From contig NZ_JASKMS010000044.1 in NCBI RefSeq assembly GCF_030124145.1, positions 1 through 49,998 on the forward strand: 49,998 nt of DNA. Direction: 5' to 3'. This document shows positions 16,507-24,494 of this stretch, in pieces. The DNA comes from Streptomyces sp. 378. GTDB taxonomy: Bacteria > Actinomycetota > Actinomycetes > Streptomycetales > Streptomycetaceae. The notes below the pieces were generated by a model. It searched no databases, was not told where the DNA came from, and saw only the letters and a list, made by a program, of their open reading frames with translations. Position 1 is the stretch's first letter. Each line of letters opens with the position of its first letter. A program made the translations under genes and the position numbers.

Positions 16507-18318
16507 ATGGCCGTCAACCTGGTCAATGTCGAGAACGTCAGCAAGGTGTACGGAACACGCGCCCTGCTCGACGGCGTCTCCCTCGGTGTCTCCGAAGGGG
16601 AACGCATCGGCGTCGTCGGCCGCAACGGCGACGGCAAGACCACGCTGATCCGGATGCTCGCCAGGCTGGAGGAGGCCGACACCGGGCGCGTCACGCACTC
16701 CGGCGGTCTGCGCATCGGCGTGCTCACCCAGCACGACTCCCTCGACCCCGAGGCGACCGTCCGCCACGAGGTCATCGGCGACATGGCCGACCACGAGTGG
16801 GCGGGCGTCGCCAAGGTCAGGGACGTGTTGACCGGCCTGTTCGGCGGGCTCGACCTGCCCGGGTTCCCCAAGGGGCTGGACACCGTCATCGGTCCGCTGT
16901 CCGGCGGTGAGCGGCGGCGCATCGCGCTCGCCAAGCTGCTCATCGAGGACCAGGACCTGCTCGTCCTGGACGAGCCCACCAACCACCTCGACGTCGAGGG
17001 CATCGCCTGGCTCGCCCGGCATCTGCAGAACCGCAGGTCGGCGCTGGTGTGCGTGACGCACGACCGGTGGTTCCTGGACCAGGTGTGCACCCGCATGTGG
17101 GACGTCCAGCGCGGCGCGGTCTACGAGTACGAGGGCGGCTACTCCGACTACGTCTTCGCCCGTGCCGAGCGCGAGCGCATCGCCGCCACGGAGGAGGTGA
17201 AGCGGCAGAACCTCGTCCGCAAGGAGCTGGCCTGGCTGCGGCGCGGCGCACCCGCCCGTACGTCCAAGCCGCGCTTCCGTGTCGAGGCCGCCAACGAGCT
17301 CATCGCGGACGTACCGCCGCCGCGGGACAGCAGCGAGCTGATGAAGTTCGCCTCCACCCGGCTGGGCAAGACCGTGTTCGACCTGGAGGACATCACCGTC
17401 CAGGCGGGCCCCAAGATCCTCCTCGAGCACGTCACCTGGCAGCTCGGGCCCGGTGACCGGATCGGCCTGGTCGGTGTCAACGGCGCCGGGAAGACGTCCC
17501 TGCTGCGGGCCATGGCCGAGGCCGCGAGGTCCGACGGCGACACCCAGCCCCTCGGCGGGCGCGTCCGCGTCGGCAAGACGGTGAAGCTGGCCTACCTCTC
17601 CCAGGAGGTCGCCGAACTCGACCCGGCCACGCGCGTGCTGGAGGCCGTGCAGCAGGTGCGCGAGCGCGTCGACCTCGGCAAGGGGCGCGAGATGACCGCC
17701 GGGCAGCTGTGCGAGACGTTCGGCTTCACCAAGGAGAAGCAGTGGACGCCCGTCGGCGACCTGTCCGGCGGTGAGCGCCGCCGGCTCCAACTGCTGCGCC
17801 TGCTCATGGACGAGCCCAACGTGCTCTTCCTCGACGAGCCCACCAACGACCTCGACATCGAGACGCTGAACCAGCTGGAGGACGTGCTCGACGGCTGGCC
17901 CGGCTCGATGATCGTCATCTCCCACGACCGGTTCTTCATCGAGCGCACCACCGACCGGGTGTTCGCCCTGCTCGGCGACGGCGCCCTGCGGATGCTGCCG
18001 CGCGGCATCGACGAGTACCTGGAGCGGCGGCAGCGCATGGAGGAGGCCGCGGCCGCCTCGTCCCCCGTGGCGGCGCAGCAGCAGTCCGCGGCCCCGGAGA
18101 AGAGCGCCGCCGACCAGCGCGTCGCCAAGAAGGAGCTCCAGAAGATCGAGCGGCAGCTCGACAAGGTCTCCGAGAAGGAGGCCAAACTCCACGCCCGAAT
18201 CGCCGAAAACGCCACGGACTTCGCGAAGGTCGCAGAATTGGACACCGAGCTGCGGGAGTTGGCCGGTCAGCGCGAGGAGCTGGAGATGCGCTGGCTGGAA
18301 CTCGCCGAGGACGCGTGA
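16507..18318 (+). CDS. ABC-F family ATPase (Uup-like)
   Basis: A 603-residue soluble protein with two ABC domains and no membrane segment. Domain 1 has Walker A GRNGDGKTT, signature LSGGERRRIALAKLL and Walker B LVLDEPTNHLDV; domain 2 has GVNGAGKTS, LSGGERRRLQLLRLL and LFLDEPTNDLDI. An interdomain linker is followed at the C-terminus by a charged coiled coil (about 530-603). ABC-F proteins act on ribosomes, in translation-factor or antibiotic-protection roles; the C-terminal coiled coil fits the Uup group. ATG 16507 has a GGCAGGAGAG ribosome site. I cannot say whether it confers resistance. Confidence 0.9.
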   Translation: MAVNLVNVENVSKVYGTRALLDGVSLGVSEGERIGVVGRNGDGKTTLIRMLARLEEADTGRVTHSGGLRIGVLTQHDSLDPEATVRHEVIGDMADHEWAGVAKVRDVLTGLFGGLDLPGFPKGLDTVIGPLSGGERRRIALAKLLIEDQDLLVLDEPTNHLDVEGIAWLARHLQNRRSALVCVTHDRWFLDQVCTRMWDVQRGAVYEYEGGYSDYVFARAERERIAATEEVKRQNLVRKELAWLRRGAPARTSKPRFRVEAANELIADVPPPRDSSELMKFASTRLGKTVFDLEDITVQAGPKILLEHVTWQLGPGDRIGLVGVNGAGKTSLLRAMAEAARSDGDTQPLGGRVRVGKTVKLAYLSQEVAELDPATRVLEAVQQVRERVDLGKGREMTAGQLCETFGFTKEKQWTPVGDLSGGERRRLQLLRLLMDEPNVLFLDEPTNDLDIETLNQLEDVLDGWPGSMIVISHDRFFIERTTDRVFALLGDGALRMLPRGIDEYLERRQRMEEAAAASSPVAAQQQSAAPEKSAADQRVAKKELQKIERQLDKVSEKEAKLHARIAENATDFAKVAELDTELRELAGQREELEMRWLELAEDA

Positions 18319-18509
18319 AGAGTGCGTGAAGGCGCGTAACGACGGCATCACGGGCCGGTCCGCCCTTGGGAACAGGAGGTGAGACGGCCCGGTCGCTGTC
18401 GGAACCTGGTGATACAAAGAGTCGTCTTAGAACTTCATGAAGCGACTCTGAGTCCATGTCGTATCTCAGGGTGTGGCTAAAAATCAGTGATCGAACGGGG
18501 GAGCCGCTG

Positions 18510-20312
18510 ATGACTCAGCCGCCCAGTCAGCCGCCGCACGGTGGCTTCGGAGCACCGCAGGACCAGCCGCCGCAGGGCGGTGGTTTCGGAGCACCGCAGA
18601 CCCCGCCGCCGCCCCAGGGCCCACCCCAGACGCCGCCGCCCCCGCAGGGCCCGCCGCAGCCGGGGTACGGCTACCCGCAGCAGCCTCCGCAGCAGCCCGG
18701 GTACGGCTACCCGCAGCAGCAACCTCCGCAGCAGCCCGGTCCGTACGGGCAGCCGGGGCCGTACAACCCCGGCCCCTACGGCCAGCCGCAGCAGCCCGGC
18801 CCGTACGGCCGGCCCGGTTACGGCTACCCGCAGCAGCCGCAGTACCCCGGTGCGCCCGGCACCCCGCCCGGAGGCGGCTCGGGCAACCCCTTCAAGGGCA
18901 AGCCGGCCCTCATCATCGGCGCGGCCGTCGCCGCGCTGCTCGTCGTCGGCGGCACCGTGTGGGCCGTCACCGGCGACGACGGCGGCAAGAGCGGGAAGAA
19001 GCCGGTCGCCCAGAAGACCGACGACGCCAAGCCCGGCTCCTCCGCCCCGGTCAACCCCGGTGACGGCAGCGGCGACGGCGGCGAGGACCCGGAGAACCTC
19101 AACGAGGGCCGCCAGGCCGGCGAGGCCAAGGTCCTCTGGTACAAGGAGGCGCCCGACGCCCCCGGTTCCGGCGCCGACGCCCCGGGCATGTGGATCACCG
19201 GCAAGACCGCGGTGAAGGCCGCCTACAAGCAGCTCTTCGCCTACAACGTCGGTGACGGCAAACCCGCCTGGGACGCGATCACCTTCCCGCAGAAGATCTG
19301 CGCGACGACTCCGCAGAAGACGTCCGACGACACCATCGTCGTCGCGTACATGAGCGGCAGCAGCGACCGCGCCAAGTGCAACCAGCTGCAGGAGATCGAC
19401 CTCGGCACCGGCGAGAAGGGCTGGAAGAAGCAGGTCGCCGACGGCGCCCTGTTCGACTCCACGCTCTCCGTCGAACTGTCCATCACCGGCAAGACGCTGA
19501 TGGTGGGCCGCTCCCAGTCCGGTACGGCCTACGACGTCACCAACGGCGACAAGCTCTTCGACAAGAAGCGCTACGGCAACGCCTGCTTCCCCGCCGCGTT
19601 CGCCGGCGGCGAGAAGCTGATCGCCGTCTCCTCCTGCGGCGCCGGCACCGACAAGGAGCACGACGAGGTCCAGGAGCTCGACCCGAAGACCGGCAAGGCC
19701 AGGTGGACCCAGCCGTTCGACAAGGGCTGGCGGGTCGCGCGCACCTACTCGGTCAGCCCCCTCGTCGTCTACAGCACCAACGCGGACAAGAAGGCCTGGA
19801 ACATCTCCACCTTCACCTCCGGCGGCAAGTTCCGCTCGCAGGTCGGCTTCGACGAGGACTTCGCCCCCGAGTGCGGCTGGGCGATCCTCGAGCGCGACCT
19901 CACCGGCTGCCGGGGCGTCGCCGTCGACGACTCCACCCTGTACCTGCCGACCAAGGCCACCACCGGCGCCAACGAGATCGTCGCGGTCAACCTCGCCGAC
20001 GGCAAGGAGAAGTGGCGCGTGAAGTCGCCCTCCGACGAGTCGATGCTGCCGGTGAAGACCGAGGGCGGAAAGCTCATCGCCTATGTGGAGCCGTCGTACG
20101 ACGCGGGCGGGCAGATCGTGTCCATCCCGACCGGCGGCAGCAGCCACAAGCCGTCCACGCTGCTGCAGAACCCGCAGGGTGCCGCGGACATCGAGGACAG
20201 CTTCTTCTCCAAGGACATCGACTGGGTCGACGGGCGCTTCTACCTCTCGACGACCCGGCTGAGCGGGAACGACGACACGAAGGAGAAGTTGATGCTCGCC
20301 TACGGCAAGTGA
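18510..20312 (+). CDS. Membrane-anchored PQQ-like beta-propeller protein
   Basis: A 600-residue protein with a Pro/Gln/Gly/Tyr-rich cytoplasmic tail of about 125 residues containing repeats of the GYGYPQQPPQQPG type, one helix (ALIIGAAVAALLVVGGTVWAV, about 131-151), a Ser/Gly/Asp linker and an extracytoplasmic domain with PQQ-like blades (LDPKTGKARWTQPF, VNLADGKEKWRV). ATG 18510 has GGGGGAG upstream. No catalytic motif is visible; such propellers are usually binding or scaffolding modules. The tandem downstream gene is a paralogue. Confidence 0.85.
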   Translation: MTQPPSQPPHGGFGAPQDQPPQGGGFGAPQTPPPPQGPPQTPPPPQGPPQPGYGYPQQPPQQPGYGYPQQQPPQQPGPYGQPGPYNPGPYGQPQQPGPYGRPGYGYPQQPQYPGAPGTPPGGGSGNPFKGKPALIIGAAVAALLVVGGTVWAVTGDDGGKSGKKPVAQKTDDAKPGSSAPVNPGDGSGDGGEDPENLNEGRQAGEAKVLWYKEAPDAPGSGADAPGMWITGKTAVKAAYKQLFAYNVGDGKPAWDAITFPQKICATTPQKTSDDTIVVAYMSGSSDRAKCNQLQEIDLGTGEKGWKKQVADGALFDSTLSVELSITGKTLMVGRSQSGTAYDVTNGDKLFDKKRYGNACFPAAFAGGEKLIAVSSCGAGTDKEHDEVQELDPKTGKARWTQPFDKGWRVARTYSVSPLVVYSTNADKKAWNISTFTSGGKFRSQVGFDEDFAPECGWAILERDLTGCRGVAVDDSTLYLPTKATTGANEIVAVNLADGKEKWRVKSPSDESMLPVKTEGGKLIAYVEPSYDAGGQIVSIPTGGSSHKPSTLLQNPQGAADIEDSFFSKDIDWVDGRFYLSTTRLSGNDDTKEKLMLAYGK

Positions 20313-20370
20313 CTCTTCCTCCTTTCGAACTCCCACCGTCCCGCGCACCCTTCCCCGAGGTACCCACGCC

Positions 20371-22248
20371 ATGACCCAGCCGCCGCCCCCGCCGCCCCAG
20401 CAGCCCCCGCAGGGGGGCGGCTTCGGGCCGCCCCAGGACCAGCCGCCGCAGACCCCGCCGCCCGCGGCCGGGCCGAACCTCGGCAAGACCCCGGAACCGG
20501 GGTACGGCTACCCCCAGACGCCGCAGCCTCCGCAGACGCCTCCGCCGGCCGGCCCCCAGACGCCGCCCCAGCCTCCGCAGGGTTACGGCTATCCGCAGGG
20601 TGCTCCGGCGCCCCAGCCTCCGCAGGCCCCGCCCGGCTACGGCTATCCCGGTCAGCAGCCGGGGCCGTACGGGCAGCCGCAGCAGGCGCCTTACGGTCAG
20701 CCGCAGCAAGCGCCTTACGGTCAGCCGGGATACGGCCAGCCGCCCGGTTACGGCTATCCGCAGCAGACCATGCCGCACCAGCCGCAGGCCGGACAGCCGG
20801 GCGGCGGCGGGAAGTTCACCGCGCAGATGGCGATCATCGTCGCCGCTGTCGTGGCGATCGCCCTGATCATCGGCGGCGGTGTCTGGTACGCCAAGTCCGG
20901 TGGTGACGAGGGCAAGAAGAACGACACCGCCGGCTCCAGCGGCGGCACCGGCGGGACGGACGACGACAACGGCGGCACCACCTCCGGCAAGGAGAAGGCG
21001 CCGTCCGACCCCAGCGCCAAGGTCCTTTTCCAGGTCCCGGCGCCCGAGGTGAAGAACGGCAGCACGGTCGTCGTCTCCGGCTCGTGGCTCACCGACAAGG
21101 CGTACGTCAAGAGCGGCATCGCCCAGATCGTCGGCTACGACCGCGACAAGGGCGCCGAGCTGTGGAAGATCCCGCTGGACGGCCCGGTCTGCCAGGCCGC
21201 CCGCCACGTCACCGACGACAACCTGACGGCGATCCTCTACCAGCCGGCCATGCCCACCAAGGCCGACCCCTCGCACGGGTGCAGCGAGATCGCGCTGCTC
21301 GACCTGGATGCCGGCAAAAAGCTGTGGACCAAGACGGTCAAGACCGGTGACCAGCTGATCACCTTCGACAACATCACCCTCAGCGGAAAGACCGTCGCCG
21401 TCGGCAGCACCAGCGGCGGCGCCGCCTTCGACGTCTCCGGCAAGCTCCTGTGGAGCCCGAAGCCGACCGACTCCTGCTACGACGCCGGCTACGGCGGCGG
21501 CGAGAAGCTGGTCGCGGTGCGCAAGTGCGGCTCGTACGACCAGCGGCAGCTGCACATCCAGACCATCGACCCGAAGTCCGGGAAGGTGATCTCCGAGTAC
21601 AAGATGACCGAGGGCATCGAGTACGCGAGCATCGTGTCGACCAACCCGCTGGTCGTGGCCGCCGATGTCGGCGACTCCGCGGGCGACGGCAGCGGCATCT
21701 CCGACTTCTTCTCCATCGACGGCAAGACCGGCAAGCTGCGCACGCGCATCTCCGCGCCGGGTGAGCAGTTCGCGGCCCGCTGCGAGGGCATCACCCGTGT
21801 CGAGGCCTGCAACCTGCTGGCCGTCGGCAACGACCGGCTGTACCTGCCGACCGAGGAGCACGACGGCACCGGCAAGTACAGCCAGACCAACGAGATCGTC
21901 GCCTTCGACCTCGCCACCGGCAAGCAGACCGGGCAGCGGGCCGACGCGGGCGACGGCTACACGATCTCGCCGCTGCGCATGGACGGCGGCAATCTGATCG
22001 CGTACAAGCGTCCGCCGTACGACAAGGGCGGGCAGGTCGTGAGCATCGACGGGGGCAGCTTCAAGGAGACGACGCTGCTGGAGAACCCCGCGACGGACAA
22101 TGTCCGCGACGTGGAGACCAGCATGTCACCGGAGTACTCCGAATTCCTGTACGCCGACGGGCACCTCTACATGTCCAAGGTGTACGCGAGCAAGCGGTCG
22201 ACGGTGCGGGAGAAGGAGTACCTGGCGGTCAGCTTCGGCACGGGCTGA
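20371..22248 (+). CDS. Membrane-anchored PQQ-like beta-propeller protein, paralogue
   Basis: A 625-residue paralogue of the preceding protein, 58 bp downstream and likely co-transcribed. It has the same order: low-complexity tail rich in PQ and GYGYPQ (about 1-148), one helix (MAIIVAAVVAIALIIGGGVWY), an acidic Gly/Ser linker and a beta-propeller domain with blades such as YDRDKGAELWKIPL and LDLDAGKKLWTKTV. Paired cysteines in the exported part (VCQAARH, SCYDAGYGGGEKL, CEGITRVEACN) are conserved between the paralogues and may form disulphides. Function unknown. A strong terminator follows. Confidence 0.85.
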   Translation: MTQPPPPPPQQPPQGGGFGPPQDQPPQTPPPAAGPNLGKTPEPGYGYPQTPQPPQTPPPAGPQTPPQPPQGYGYPQGAPAPQPPQAPPGYGYPGQQPGPYGQPQQAPYGQPQQAPYGQPGYGQPPGYGYPQQTMPHQPQAGQPGGGGKFTAQMAIIVAAVVAIALIIGGGVWYAKSGGDEGKKNDTAGSSGGTGGTDDDNGGTTSGKEKAPSDPSAKVLFQVPAPEVKNGSTVVVSGSWLTDKAYVKSGIAQIVGYDRDKGAELWKIPLDGPVCQAARHVTDDNLTAILYQPAMPTKADPSHGCSEIALLDLDAGKKLWTKTVKTGDQLITFDNITLSGKTVAVGSTSGGAAFDVSGKLLWSPKPTDSCYDAGYGGGEKLVAVRKCGSYDQRQLHIQTIDPKSGKVISEYKMTEGIEYASIVSTNPLVVAADVGDSAGDGSGISDFFSIDGKTGKLRTRISAPGEQFAARCEGITRVEACNLLAVGNDRLYLPTEEHDGTGKYSQTNEIVAFDLATGKQTGQRADAGDGYTISPLRMDGGNLIAYKRPPYDKGGQVVSIDGGSFKETTLLENPATDNVRDVETSMSPEYSEFLYADGHLYMSKVYASKRSTVREKEYLAVSFGTG

Positions 22249-22295
22249 CCCAGCTCTGACCGGGTGGTGTCCGGTTCTTGATCGACTGGTGGCTG

Positions 22296-22331
22296 ATACG
22301 GCCCCGTCCCTGTTCAGGGACGGGGCCGTAT
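22296..22331. terminator. Perfect 17-bp hairpin terminator
   Basis: ATACGGCCCCGTCCCTG (22296-22312) pairs perfectly with its complement at 22315-22331. It lies 47 bp after the stop of the second propeller gene and before the next gene's promoter region. Confidence 0.85.
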
Positions 22332-22496
22332 CTGTTCGGCGCGGTCAACCTGGAAGGAGGGGAAGTTCGGCGATCCGGGGCGATTCTCGCGGGTAGGGGG
22401 AGCGCAACGTCGAACAAGCGTGTAGCTTCCGGGGGCATGAAGGCGGGGGAGCCGGGGGGCTTCCATAGGGGGCTGGGGTGACTGGGGGGTTGCTCG

Positions 22497-23189
22497 ATGG
22501 GAGTACGGCTCATGGTGGTCGACGACCACCGATTGCTGGCCGAGGCGCTGGCCTCGGCGTTGAAACTGCGAGGGCACCGGGTGCTCGCCGCGGCGGCGCC
22601 CGCCGCGGGGGCGGCGGAGCTGGTGATCACACGGGCGCCGGAGGTGTGTCTGCTGGGGACGGCGGCACCGGCGGAGCCGGGGATCTTCGACCCGGTGGTG
22701 CGGATCAAACGGGAACGGCCGCAGGTCGCGGTGCTGGTGCTGGGGCCGGTGCCCAGCCCACGGGGCATCGCGGCGGCGTTCGCGGCGGGAGCCTCCGGCT
22801 ATGTCCGGCACGATGAACGCATAGAGGGTGTCGAGCGGGCGATCATGAAGGCGCGGGCGGGCGAGACGGCGGTGGCGCCACAACTGCTGCAGGGTGCGTT
22901 CAGCGAGTTGCTCAACCCGGCGGCACAGCCGGACGACGAGGGGCAGCGGTTGCTCCAGATGCTCACGCCGCGCGAGGTGGAGGTGCTGGTGCGCGTCGCC
23001 GACGGCGAGGACACCCGCCTCATCGCGGCGGGCATGGGCATAGCACCGTCGACGGCGCGTACGCACGTCCAGCGGGTGCTGATGAAACTGGGCGTGGGTT
23101 CCCGCCTGGAGGCGGCGGCGCTGGCAGCGCGGACGGGGTTGCTGGACCGGGCGGGGGCGGTGTCGCGGGACCCGAGGCCGGAGGCCTGA
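22497..23189 (+). CDS. LuxR-type response regulator with degenerate receiver
   Basis: A 230-residue regulator with an N-terminal receiver-like domain and a C-terminal LuxR/NarL helix-turn-helix (LTPREVEVLVRVADG through STARTHVQRVLMKLGVGSR). The acidic pair Asp9-Asp10 is present, but the phospho-acceptor position is Gly54 (VCLLGTAAP where VLLDV is expected), and the conserved Thr/Ser and Lys are also replaced (VLVLGP, GYVRHDE). It therefore probably works without phosphorylation or binds a ligand. No kinase is adjacent. It resembles the regulator at 30481 but is more degenerate. Confidence 0.85.
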   Translation: MGVRLMVVDDHRLLAEALASALKLRGHRVLAAAAPAAGAAELVITRAPEVCLLGTAAPAEPGIFDPVVRIKRERPQVAVLVLGPVPSPRGIAAAFAAGASGYVRHDERIEGVERAIMKARAGETAVAPQLLQGAFSELLNPAAQPDDEGQRLLQMLTPREVEVLVRVADGEDTRLIAAGMGIAPSTARTHVQRVLMKLGVGSRLEAAALAARTGLLDRAGAVSRDPRPEA

Positions 23190-23424
23190 CCGGCTGTACG
23201 ACCAACGTCGTTGAGGCGTGGCCGGCTTCTGGTCGATCTCAGCCCCGCGTGGTCCGCTCCTTCTGAGGGGCACCCCCACGCGCCTTCTTTGCGGCGAGGC
23301 ACGTCGACCCGATCGACATCCTCTTCGGGAGCTGGATCACATGCGCCCAGAAGATCACTTCCGGTGACAGGATGAGGAAACGGTGTCCTGCCACTTTCGG
23401 TGGCAGGACGTCGAAGGGAGCTTC
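23190..23424. other. Intergenic region with leader hairpin
   Basis: This 235-bp stretch contains a short GGGGCACCCCCAC segment near 23267 resembling part of the dispersed hairpin repeat. At its end is a perfect 10-bp stem GTCCTGCCAC (23385-23394) with GTGGCAGGAC (23400-23409), loop TTTCG. The hairpin ends 15 bases before the ATG of the next gene and just upstream of its AAGGGAG ribosome site. I see no coding signature. Confidence 0.5.
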
Positions 23425-23853
23425 ATGAGTTACAGCCCGTCGATCTACAAATTCGTCGACGGCGGTGACGTACCCGTTCCGCCGGACATGGAGCTGGTGC
23501 GGTCTGTTCTGGAGCCGCACAATTGCGGGGATCCGCAGCTCACGGCGGGCGAGGACGGAAGCCTGCGGTTCTGGGTCCGGGCATCCGACGGCAGCGAAGC
23601 CGAGATCTCCGCCGATGAAACCGGCATCCTGGTGGAGCGCCCGCAGACCGGCGGTGTCTTCGCCATCGTGGCCGAACTCGTCGCCGAACTGGAAGCTGTG
23701 ATCATCGACCCGAGCACCGGCCGAGCTGTGTGCCGTGCGGAGGAGCGAACACAACTCCCCGCAGACATGCGGGAGGAGGCAATCGTCATCGATATGACGG
23801 GCGACGCCCTTGAGGCCGCCCTCTCAGGGCCGACTTACCAGGCGCCACAGTGA
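23425..23853 (+). CDS. Hypothetical protein, unrecognised
   Basis: A 142-residue, acidic (pI looks low), single-domain soluble protein with no signal peptide or membrane segment. ATG 23425 has AAGGGAG upstream; the upstream in-frame extension crosses the leader hairpin and is unlikely. Composition is less GC-biased than its neighbours, with codons such as CAT, GAT and GAA more frequent, which hints at accessory origin. It is flanked by a hairpin immediately upstream and a strong terminator downstream, so it is probably a stand-alone unit. I do not recognise the family. Confidence 0.6.
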   Translation: MSYSPSIYKFVDGGDVPVPPDMELVRSVLEPHNCGDPQLTAGEDGSLRFWVRASDGSEAEISADETGILVERPQTGGVFAIVAELVAELEAVIIDPSTGRAVCRAEERTQLPADMREEAIVIDMTGDALEAALSGPTYQAPQ

Positions 23854-23894
23854 CAGTCGCCGCACTGTAAGTCCGTAGCGCATTGCATGGCGCC

Positions 23895-23925
23895 GCGCCT
23901 CTCCGGTCATGTGCCGGAGAGGCGC
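23895..23925. terminator. Hairpin terminator after hypothetical gene
   Basis: Perfect 12-bp stem GCGCCTCTCCGG (23895-23906) with CCGGAGAGGCGC (23914-23925), loop TCATGTG, 41 bp after the stop codon. Confidence 0.8.
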
Positions 23926-23946
23926 CTTGCAGTCGGGTGGTGGGTC

Positions 23947-24058
23947 GGGGCCGCGCCGGGGGGGTGTCCGTCCTCGGAACGGCGCGATGGGCCTACTCAC
24001 CGACTGGCTGGCGTTGACGCGCCAACCGCTGCGGGCGGACACCCCCCGACACGGCCCC
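23947..24058. repeat. Inverted-repeat-bounded element of about 112 bp
   Basis: GGGGGGTGTCCG (23959-23970) is perfectly complementary to CGGACACCCCCC (24036-24047), and the match continues imperfectly outward to arms of about 24 bp (23947-23970 and 24036-24058). The 65-bp centre contains a smaller TGGCG-N6-CGCCA stem. It lies between two terminated genes in a stretch without credible coding. It could be a MITE-like insertion or a structured RNA; no target-site duplication was obvious. Confidence 0.5.
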
Positions 24059-24161
24059 TGCTCGCCGTACGCGGGTGCCGGTCCGCCCGGCCTGCGGTGC
24101 GAGTGGCGCCTCGTCGCGCCGAGGTGCGCACTCGCCCGGCCCGGACACCAGCACAACTGGG

Positions 24162-24476
24162 TTACTCCACCCGCTCGTCGTCCTCCGGCTCAACCCCCGG
24201 AGGGGCCGGGGCCGCGGGCCTCAGCTTGAGCCACACCAGGAAGAACACCCCGAGCGCCAGCATGCCCACCCCGGTCCACAGGTTGATGTTCACCCCCTCG
24301 GCCTTGTCGATGTCGGCATCGGACGCCGTGAACCCCGCGATCATGACGATCACGCCGTAGATGACGAACAGCCCACCGATGATCCGCCGGATGTCGAACA
24401 ACCGCGCGGCGGTCGCCGACTTGCCCTGCAGCTCGGTGTCCCGCTGCACGTCCTTCTCGGAGTGGAACTCGGACAT
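24162..24476 (-). CDS. Small two-helix membrane protein beside sugar symporter
   Basis: A 104-residue protein with two hydrophobic segments (about IIGGLFVIYGVIVMIAGF and LWTGVGMLALGVFFLVWL), a charged N-terminus and an acidic C-terminus (PEDDERVE). It starts 18 bp after the stop of the Na+/solute symporter on the same strand, so it is almost certainly co-transcribed with it. Small partners of this kind often accompany SSS-family transporters in actinobacteria. Its role as an accessory subunit is inferred from the pairing. Confidence 0.75.
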   Translation of the reverse strand: MSEFHSEKDVQRDTELQGKSATAARLFDIRRIIGGLFVIYGVIVMIAGFTASDADIDKAEGVNINLWTGVGMLALGVFFLVWLKLRPAAPAPPGVEPEDDERVE

Positions 24477-24494
24477 GGTGTCAGCCTCCCTGGC

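Noticed and set aside
14971..18417. 1148-codon open frame antisense to ksgA, ispE and the ABC-F gene
   Set aside because: It spans three unrelated genes on the opposite strand and an intergenic region, with no motif; it arises from GC-biased codon use.
23989..24229. Possible 80-codon ORF inside the inverted-repeat element
   Set aside because: No ribosome site, it crosses one repeat arm, and it overlaps the end of the minus-strand membrane gene.
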